Origin: Hirudo medicinalis
Lineage: Eukaryota > Annelida > Clitellata > Hirudinida > Hirudinidae
Direction: 5' to 3'
Length of the DNA stretch: 64,000 nt
Assembly: GCA_011800805.1 (NCBI GenBank)
Contig: MPNW01000012.1
Span: 378,208-442,207, forward strand
The notes beneath the pieces were generated by a model that did not search any database, was not told the origin of the DNA, and was given only the letters and a program-made list of their open reading frames with translations. The position numbers and the translations under genes were made by a program. Every line of letters begins with the position of its first letter. Position 1 is the first letter of the stretch. Of this stretch, positions 50,209 through 60,400 are shown one piece after another.

Positions 50209-53200
50209 AGCGTACCTCCTATCAACCAAAGGGACCAGGTCGAAGAAAGCGACGAGTCTACCTCCACTTCAAACATGGAATCTTTTAAAAAAACTGATAC
50301 TGTTTCGGAGTGCACACTCGATTATTCAAACTTAATTGCTCTCGCTCCTGGGACTGAAACTTCGAACGGTAAGAAAAGTCTAGTTTTTCTGACTTGTTCA
50401 TTATTGTTGTATTCTTCAATGCATTTGTAGTGGAACATTTGTTATAGGTAATACCGCTTCAAACGAGAGTTTTGACTTCGAGCTTTTGTCTAGCATCAAT
50501 TCGAAATTGTATCGAAATTGCACTAATGAGGAAGTCTCTGGTATGAATTTAATCGGTCGAAGTGATTTAAACCGCGAAACTCACGAAATAATATTTGAAT
50601 AGATGACAACAGTCGTTTGGATGAATTGGATGGCTCGCAGTTATTTCAGACAGGAATGTTGGAGTCTTTTATTCCCGGAGCTATTTCAAATAGAACTCTG
50701 GAATATCTCACTGAATCAACTTTGCGACCCACAAGAATGTTTAAAAATTCGCGCTTAATGACGCACAGCTCACCATCTGGGTAAGTTTCTCATATACTTC
50801 AATTCATGTTTCAACATTTGTGGCATTATTATTACTATTAATGTTACATTATTCGATGAGCAATGGATTGAAACTTTATTTTCTCCAGAAGAGATCATAA
50901 TCCGTTCGGAGCAGGAACAATTGGAGATCGTTCTGGTGCAATAAACTGTTTGTCACCTTTGAATAACAGCGCATTAATTCTGGACATTTTAAACGCGAAT
51001 AGTAGGAATTGTTCGTCACACGATCCAAACACCGACGAGGTGAGTAATTGATCGGTAATCTCTGAAGCTGGTCTCATTGATGTGACATCCCAGTGATTTT
51101 AAATTTTGGACCATAGATGTCTTTTATATTTAATTGCTTAAAAATTGTAAATCTTTGGTAATTTGGTAATATATACATTCATCTCATTATTTTCTCGTTT
51201 AAACAAGCTCTATTAAAAATGTAAGCCCATTTTCTATTCGTCATCTATTCAATCTTTCTAGTCACTTTCTTGAACTCATCATAGTTCCACTCAATATTTA
51301 TCTTATTAGGAAATATGTTCTTAATTAGATTTATATAATTCGTTACCAACAAACGATTCATCTTCACGGACATGAGCGGCAAACAAAAGTAACTTTCAAT
51401 AAAACCAGCACAATCCATACGGCCAGTATGCTGTTCTTGGGAGACGTGGAAGTTTGCCGAACAATGGAAATTTGTCACCTGCATTGGATCTCCTCAAAGT
51501 ATTGGGTCTTCAGTCCGACATTCCTCTCCAAAGACAAAACTCTCATGGCATGTACCAGCAGCCTCTTTATAATGACTTCAGTATGAGTGCCGATCTATTT
51601 GCTAGCCGTCCTTGGACTTCTCTGAATTCCTTGTTCTCCACCAGTTCTGCTGATCCATATTCCATTGACCGAGCGGCTAAGCTGTACAGGAATGCAGCAA
51701 GTCAGTATCTTACATATTTACATAGCCTCTTGAAGAATGATTTTTCATTACTTATGGTTATCTATTTAAGCCATTTCTGAACCCACTTGCACTTGGAGCG
51801 GACAACTTCCATTTAAAGTTCACAGAAATCCTGTTTATTCGTTCAAAGTTTTTCTTGGTGGAGTTCCTTGGGACATAACAGAAGGTAAAGAGTCTCAAAT
51901 CACAAAAACGAATACATTTTATAATTTTTAAATAATGGTTGGTTAAGCTGGACTGCAAAGCTGCTTTCGATCGTTTGGTTCCCTCAAGATTGAATGGCCT
52001 GGGAAAGATGGAAAGCACCCGAGATATCCGACCAAAGGAAAGGAATTGCCAGGTTTATTTACTTTGTATCTACTTCTACGACTCAGACAGAAAAGCTAAA
52101 TCGATAGACTGCATTGCAGTGGGATATGTTTACATCTTGTTCGAGACCGAAAGATCCGTGCGAGCGTTGCTTCAGGCATGTACCCACGACTTCAGCAATG
52201 GAGGGGAATATTACTTCAAGATATCGAGCAAAAGAATGAGGTCCAAGGAGGCAAGTAGCAGAATAATGATTTTAGTATTTATCCTTTAATGGGGTAGTCT
52301 ATTTTAAATGTATGTAGTTCGTGTCAACGTGTATCTTTCGTATGATTATGTTTAATCATCATTTTAAATTTCTCAAACAATATTTTGACGCCTCTCGTGT
52401 TGGGACATTATGCTTCCCGAATGTTGAAATCATTTGCGTGTACCTGCACCACTATGTAAATAAGTCAAAAAACTCCGCTCTTAACCCAGTTTCTACCAAA
52501 TGATATGTCCAAGGTAAAGCAATGTTGATTGAAACTTTTTTTGTATGATCTATTGACTTCATCTATGACAATCTCAGCTTAACATGTCGTAGGTTCAAGT
52601 CATTCCATGGGTAATAAGTGACAGCAACTACGTGAAGAATCCTTCCCAAAGACTGGAACCCCATAAAACTGTGTTCGTAGGAGCTCTTCATGGAATGATG
52701 ACTGCTGAGGGTTTGGCCCACATTCTCAACGACCTCTTCGGGAACGTCATTTATGCGGGCATCGACACTGACAAGCACAAATATCCTATAGGTAAGCAAC
52801 TGTAATGCCAGTATTTAATGTTAGCCTTTTCCAAGATAGAGTTTTTATATTTTCAGGTTCAGGAAGAGTCACATTTAGTTCAAACAAATCTTATGTCAAG
52901 GCCGTAACAGCAGCTTTCGTAGAGATCAAAACGGCAAAATTTACCAAGAAGGTGAAACATTTGTTACCTTTAAAATGTTGTTAAGAAATAAACTTCTCTT
53001 AATTTATAAATAAAGTATAAATTCAAAATTTATCTTCCGTTAGATTCAGATTGATCCATACTTGGAAGAATCCCAATGTGACGTCTGTCAAAATGAACAA
53101 GGAATCTACTTTTGTCGTGACTTCAAGTGCTTTCTCTATTACTGTCGCTCTTGCTGGCAGACGTACCATTCCGCCGAGAACACCCGCTTCCACAAACCTC

Positions 53201-53250
53201 TCATGAGAAACACCAAAATCACGACTGGCGAGATGGGTCAATCGAAATAG
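50209..53250 (+). CDS. CPEB1: CPEB1-type cytoplasmic polyadenylation element-binding protein (start exon unresolved)
   Basis: Exons: 50209-50368, 50448-50540, 50603-50780, 50889-51039, 51427-51700, 51771-51884, 51948-52052, 52120-52250, 52593-52791, 52857-52951, 53044-53250 (568 codons plus stop as visible). The N-terminal half is Ser/Asn-rich and unconserved. The C-terminal half is plainly CPEB1: [34 protein letters not shown] (RRM1), then [23 protein letters not shown]2 has [20 protein letters not shown] and [18 protein letters not shown]. The ZZ zinc domain runs [20 protein letters not shown], then [19 protein letters not shown]. The protein binds U-rich 3' UTR elements and controls poly(A) length and translation of maternal and synaptic mRNAs. 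The intron at 52251-52592 starts GC. Between 52053 and 52119 an upstream acceptor at 52086 also works in phase and would add 11 residues to RRM1. The initiator may be in an upstream exon or be the Met at 50276. Confidence 0.93.
52251..52592 (+). other. GC-AG intron in CPEB1
   Basis: The exon ends AAGGAG and the intron begins GCAAGT, the consensus of GC-type donors. Only this border keeps the conserved KEVQVIPW junction in frame; using GT one step later breaks it. Confidence 0.85.
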
Positions 53251-54468
53251 AATCACCGGGAGTCTTTTAACTGGCTTTCGTTTTTATTTTTCAGGGGCGC
53301 ACTCATTTTTTTTTAGTGCACTTTTAAAAGGCTTTCCGCAAGTTTGTGTTTGCGAACTTTTAAAATTTTTGTTCGCATATTTGATGAATGCATTACCGAA
53401 TAATTTTACTGACATTTTAGCAGCAAATCATAAAAGTTTTGATAAATTCATTTTAAACAAAGCTTTAAAAAAGTTATAAAATCATCTTCTGGTTGACATC
53501 ATTTTAATGTCATCGGACTGACTTTTACTTCAATTGCTTAAACTTTTAATATGAATCACCTTTTCTTGGATAATAATCGTGATTCAATTGGAAACATTTT
53601 ACTAGTGCTAACATTTTACTCAAAAATTTTATTATTTGTCACGATAATTATTACATCACTTTAGTATTAATTAAGTCGCTTTAGTTAAGCTTCCATAATA
53701 TGTTCGAGCAGCAGAACTTGATGCTGCTGTGTTAAACATTTTGTGAAATCTTATTGTAGCATTAGTGGCACGTGAATTGAGCACATATATTATGCAGTTT
53801 TTACGTTGAATTATTTTTCATTTGATGTTTTAAATTTAGGTTGTGAATAAAACCTTTTTGTTTAGTGTGCCTAATTTCGCTAAATTTCAAACTTCAATTA
53901 GCTTAAATCAGTCACTGAGTTATGATTTGCAACACTTAATTCTAATTAGGCAGGTCGTACGGGTTTCAGATGCATATCTTTTGAAAATGAAGTTCAATGG
54001 AGATTGGATTTCAGTTTTTGAGTCGCCAATTATCCAACAAATTATTTGATATTCTTGCCGTTGCTAGTGATTTTTAGGTATTTTTAAAAATTTGGCTAAA
54101 ATGACTAAGTATCAAATTTAAGCATCGATTAGCATAGATTTTCGGAATGATTTTAGAAAGTTTGAAAGTGAATTTAACTTCAGATCCATCGTTCGTGACC
54201 TTCATAGAAGAAACGTTGTAATAAATTTTCAATCATTAATTGTTTCAATCATTAATTGTGCTAATCATTGACATTAAAATATGCAATCAACATTTGCCAC
54301 TTAAAGCGTAATTGAATTTGGCCTACATTTATGCAAGCGATGGGCGAATTGTAGTAGTAGTATTTTATTAATGTCCTCAGCATAACTTGATGAATAGGAC
54401 AAAGGGCGAATTGCTCGTGAAAGGCGTTTATAAGGGAGGAAGTCGCTTCACGAGCACAAGTTTTGAAG
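53251..54468. other. CPEB1 3' flank and OvoA promoter region
   Basis: This stretch is AT-rich. The first part probably holds the CPEB1 3' UTR. The last 100-200 bases before the ATG at 54469 should include the OvoA promoter. No specific element is recognised. Confidence 0.35.
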
Positions 54469-57400
54469 ATGACTTCGCTGCCTCAGGTTCTGACGGGAGA
54501 CTTCACATTCGTCTCTGTGGATGTACCTGATCTTTCAAAATGTGACAAAAAGTGAGTGATCGATCGAATTTAAATTTTAGTCAAAAATTTTCATCTTGTC
54601 CTAAGTAACGATACCCTGAGAATATAACAATTTTTGGGAATACGAAACTAAATAATCTGAACTAAATAATATATTTTCTTAATTTATATTAAAAATCTTT
54701 AGCAAAGTCCTATAGTTAAAATTGCCTTCTTAAATATAATTATATTGAACACTAATTTTAATTTAATAAAATAAAATTTAATTGATTACATAAAATACTC
54801 TTAAATGTAAATGTAATTAAAACAATTCAAACATGAGTGAATGCTTGATGAATGTCAATGTTGTATAACTTTTATTTGAATTAACTGTAAAATGTTAACT
54901 GTTCCAGGTTTTCATTTTAAGGAGGAACTCCTTATAATTCTGAGTTTAAGTGAACTAAAATAATTGCAAATGTTATTATATTTTTATGAATAAAAATAAA
55001 AGAATTAGACAATGCTTCAACTAACAGGAGAAAATATAGAAAATGATATGAATTACGAAGCTGTGCAGCATTATTATTCCCACCAATAAAGCATAAATTT
55101 TAAGATTACTATTTATACATCAAGTGAGTTTTTTTGGCAACGTGCGGGCAACAACAATTGATTTATTTAACTGATGTATTGTATAAATGTAACCTCAATT
55201 AAAGAAATGATTAAGTCGGTGTAAGCGTTGTTATTTATTATAAACACCACTATTACACATTAAATATTATTACACAAATATTCTTTAATAACACGGTGAA
55301 GTCACAACAGATGAGATACGTTAATTTACTCTCTTGTTGAGTTCCACCAACTCACAGCTCAACTCGGCAATAAAAAATAGTTGTTACTGTTAATTAAGAA
55401 GTGCTAATTAAGCAAGATTGTTAAAGGACTCAGTGTTTAAAACCAACGCAAGAGCAGCATTGAAGCTTTCACTTTGATAATAAACGGGCTTTCCGAGAGT
55501 TATCGTGCTAAACAAGATGAATGATGTCGTAAAACATTCGACTGTGGGTGTTGCAAAGTGACACCCGTTAAAAATATTTTTGTTTCGAATAAGGATTTAT
55601 TTTTGTTGCACCACTCTGGAAAATTGTAAAATCTCATTTAGACAATCCTTCGTTATTTAAAATGTTATTATTCATAATTGTTAGGAGGAGATAAAGCTGA
55701 TATGTTGCTTAAGGAAATAGAACATAAAATAATTAGAAACAATCTTCCCAAACTTTCAACGATATTGAAGGGAATGATTTTTAATGAGTTTTAGGAGTTC
55801 AAAGCGCTTTCGAAGGAAAAGGTACAAAGTCAGTCTTTCGTGACCTTTTTTGAAGCACAAACTCACACCCATCTTTTTTAGTTTCCTTGACTTTTATGTG
55901 ATTTATGAAGGACTAAAAGTCTATTGAACCTGGTGGTTTAATTTAATTGACGGGGGTTGCGGAGACTAATTAATATTCTGAACTTTTTGCTTTTCAGACA
56001 AATAAGAAACTATTTTGTGAATGCCTATGACGTCAATGAAAGTCTGTTTTCGTGTTTAGCAAGTTAGTGTTTAACATGTTCTTAAAAGTTGTTGGCTTTC
56101 AAATTAATGATTATTTCTCAAATGTAGGTGAGGATGGATTTTATAGATGTCCCGACAGCTTGCGACTGCCACTTATTTTCTACTATGGGCATACTGCAGC
56201 AGTCTATGTGAATAAAATGATTTTGGCAAATTTAATTCGAGTGAGCATATATTCATTAAATCTTTTAATAATTTTATAAATCGCAAATTTACAATTTTGT
56301 GCAGACAGAAGAGAGAGTGAATTTTCCATTTGAGACAATTTTTGAAACCGGTGTTGATGAAATGTCCTGGGACGATGTGGTTAGTTTGAAAAACGTTTTC
56401 GTCTGTTGCTTTTAATGACTGACATAATACGTTTCGTTTTAAAGGAGCATTACAGAATGGGCAACAAATATATATGGCCATCCGTTTATAAAGTGGTTCA
56501 GTTCAGAAAGAAAGTGAAGGACCTGGTTCTAAAAGTCATTGAAAGAACTCCTCTCCAACTCCCCATAAACTTTGAAAGTGATTGGGTTTGTTATAACATC
56601 CTACGATAAACTCTAAAATAATAAAATTCAATGAGATTTTGAAATATTAAATGCTAAAAATATGAATGAATTTGTTTCATAAGACAAATAAAGAAGAGAT
56701 TGTAGACGGAATAATTTAGACACGTAAATCGTATAACTTAACATATCATATGATATTACTTCCATCTATTTATTTTCCACTTGTGGTTGCATTACATTTA
56801 TCTTTGGAATGCATAATTAAATTGTCATTATTTCTTAAATGATCTTTGAATGAATCGTTGGTCACAGTGGGCTCTATTGATGGGCATTGAACACGAGAGG
56901 ATACACATTGAAACGTCATCAGTTCTCATTCGACAGATGCCCATCACTCTCGTGAAACGTCCCAGTGTGTGGAAATATGGTCCAACTGGTTGTAAATTTG
57001 TACAATATATAGACATACATAATGGAAGCTACATTCTTAATGTAGAACTGTTTAAATGCATAAGGTGGAAAACAAGTTAACAATGAATTGGTAAAGGTTT
57101 GCGGTGCAACGATAACTCTCGGAAAGCCCGTTGATTATCCTACTTTTGGGTGGGACAATGAATACGGACACATTAGAATGAGGTCACACATCATTTTTTG
57201 TTTCAACCATTTTTGGCACGAACTTCATCGATCGATTATTGCAGAATCTCTGATTTCGAAACTTCAAAGTACCTAGTAACAAACGAAGAGTTTTTGGAAT
57301 TTGTAAATGATGACGGATACAAACGAAATCAGTTTTGGTCGACAAATGGATGGTCTTGGCTGACTTTCCAACAAGCGAATCATCCTACTTTTTGGGTTTG

Positions 57401-60400
57401 CAACGGAGGTTACGTATTTACAAATGAAGCATTCTTTTTAAATTTATCAGAGATTGTTATTATATGCTCACTTCATTTAAGCGATAAAGATTTTTTTAGT
57501 GAAAGGTACTCAGAGAATGCCCTGATTTATAAGGGATTTATGTACATAGTACATTTGTTCCAATTAGCTTAAATTAATTCTGTCTGACAAGTCTGATAAT
57601 TAACATAATTCTGCTGGCTTGAGCAGAGTTTTTTTTGCTTGAGAAATTAACTTAAATATAGATTGATAGTAAAATAATCACAAGTCAAAGATCAATGATA
57701 TAGTCACTTAGAAAGAAAATCATATATGAAATATGGACCCGACAAATAAATGTATAAAAACAACACTTAAAACATGAAGGAATACATTAATGCCTCAGCA
57801 ACTGTTAATTTATTAAAACTGATTCCCTGAAGTGGTTTTTAAGTGTCAGAGTCGCTAAAAAAAAAGTCGCAGATGTTTTTTTTCCAAAGCACACCGATTT
57901 GGAGATTTTTAGATGTAATTACAATTCTTATCCGAGAAACCCACAATAACAACACTTATTCTATATTTCCAACTCTTTTGAATCGTTTTTATTTGATGTT
58001 GTGTATTATTAAGTACCTACTATAGATAAGCCTTTATAAGCCTAATACTATGGTTGCAGGTTGCAAGTCCAGATGCGGAGCTGATTTGAGCCAGTACTCG
58101 CATTGCGAACCTTCAAATAACGACGACGCTACTTTTAAACTCAGATGCATTTTTGACGTCATCGATATGCCAGTGAATTGGCCGGTAGAGGTAAATTATT
58201 ATGAGGCTAAAGCATTTTGTGCTTGGAAAGGAAGAGAATACAGATTGCTCGCAGAAGTGGAACATGCTTTACTCAGAAATGAAGTATTTATTTGACGTTT
58301 TTAGAGATATCATGATAGCTGATTATCTGATTAGCAGATTAGCTGATTAGCTGATATCATACTTAATTGCACGCAGAATGATCCTACAACAGTCACAAAT
58401 GTACAATTCCTTTACGGTTCATCGACGGTTATCAGTTATTTTATACTAAGTAGATTAGTATTTCGAAAAAAAACCAAAACATTATGCCTTTGGAATTGAC
58501 AGCCTGTAGATTTCTTTTCCTCGAACAAATTGGGTTTACATGATGTCAGTGGCAACGTGTGGTGCTGGTTGGAAGACCACTTAAATGGATTTCCAGGATT
58601 TCAAACCAACTATCTCTACGATGACTTTACCACGCCATGCTTTGATGGTCTACACACGGCGATCGCGGTTAATCTTGAAATTTTTGTCGAATCCGTTATT
58701 CGTAGAGCAACTATAATATATATATAACATATAAATATAACTATAGATTATATGAAAAAAGGAAACCTTAGGCTCTAAATAAATTTTCATTGACTTAGCG
58801 AAATTTGTCATTTGTTGTGCTTGAAAGATTGAATTTTTATATTTTAGGGAGGATCCTGGGCCACTAATGGCATTCATGTGGGAAAATTCTCAAGGTTTTC
58901 ATTCAGGAGACATTTCTTCCAACATTTAGGATTTAGATTGGTAAAGCAAAAATTTGACAACGCGTCAAAATTACCGATAAAATTAATTAGATCTACGGAT
59001 ATTTCCATCACAAATATAGGCAAGTAACACTTCAAAAACTGATTTTAGATATCTATATTTCATATACTCCGGCATATTTCCCGAATTTTTAGATTATCCG
59101 TTCATTGAAAAGGAACATAATGATCTTTGCATCCAAGAAGACTCGAAAAACCTTCAATTTTTACTTGAAACTCCAGAAAGTTTGGAACGTGCTTTAGCAG
59201 ACGACGCGTTCAACGGACTAAATGACTTCCTTCTCAGAAAATGTCTGAAAGTGATCCAAAGGTATTTTGTACCAAATGAAACCTTGCTTCACATCGGATG
59301 TGGAACAGGTGGTTTAGCCTTTGGTATGAAGAAATACTTCAAGAAAGTTGGTATTTAGTTGTGACATAATTATAAGTTTTATTGTTAATATAAAATTTCT
59401 GTTCAATTGTGACATTGACTTATTTAAAACTATTACTAAGTTGGCGAAACATTAATTGGTAACGGTATCGTTAATTAAATGTTATTAAACGTACTAAGCA
59501 GACATCACACACTATACACATTTGTTATCAAAGGTTGTAGGTATTGACTTGTTCCAATCGAACATAGAAATCTGTATGAAAATAAGCGGAGCCAAAGATG
59601 AAAAGTGGTCGAAAAAGGAACTCAGTTTTAAGCAGGTTGTTAATTTCAGTGTGAATTGTTGGATCAATTTGTTATGCCACATTGATTACAGATGACTTGG
59701 ATTCCAAACGAATTATCTAATCAGAACGTTGTCATTTTTTCTATGGCGGAGCGAGTAGTAAACTTGAAAGGTAGATTCAAGATTACTTTCATATTACTTC
59801 TTTATTTTTGTTACATAGTTAGCACATCCCTGGCCGCCATATTGGCTAGTTGTGGCTTGTCTTTACGTTGCGCTCGAGTTTGTTCTGGTTTCTGATACAC
59901 CTGAGAGTTTCTGCCGTTTATTTGTTTCCGCGAATAGAGTTTTTTTTTAGTTATTCGTTACGGGAATTACGGATTTATTCGACCGAATGACTTAATAAGT
60001 GGAGCTGTCGACAATAGGACAAACACGAACTTTATACAACTACGGTTCAAAATATTGACGCTTCAAAATGGCTGATAAACTGGAGAATATCGTTACTGCG
60101 TTTTCCGAAATTATGGCTAAACAAGCCGAAGAGCAAAACGCCAGAATGCTGGAAATGTTGAGGACGTTCCAGATACAGACAACGTCCAATATATCAAAAT
60201 TTGAGGTGTTCTCATCAGAAAGAGAATTGTTCAAAGACAATGTAAAAAAGTTTGTGTTGTAACTCACAATTAGTCGATTATACCAAGATGCTAACAGACA
60301 ACTACGCCACTTTATTCTCCAAGAAATGACTTGGACCTAGCATCCAGAAGATCATAAATGCCAACACAAAATTATATGTTTGAGACATTTATTTTGGTGA

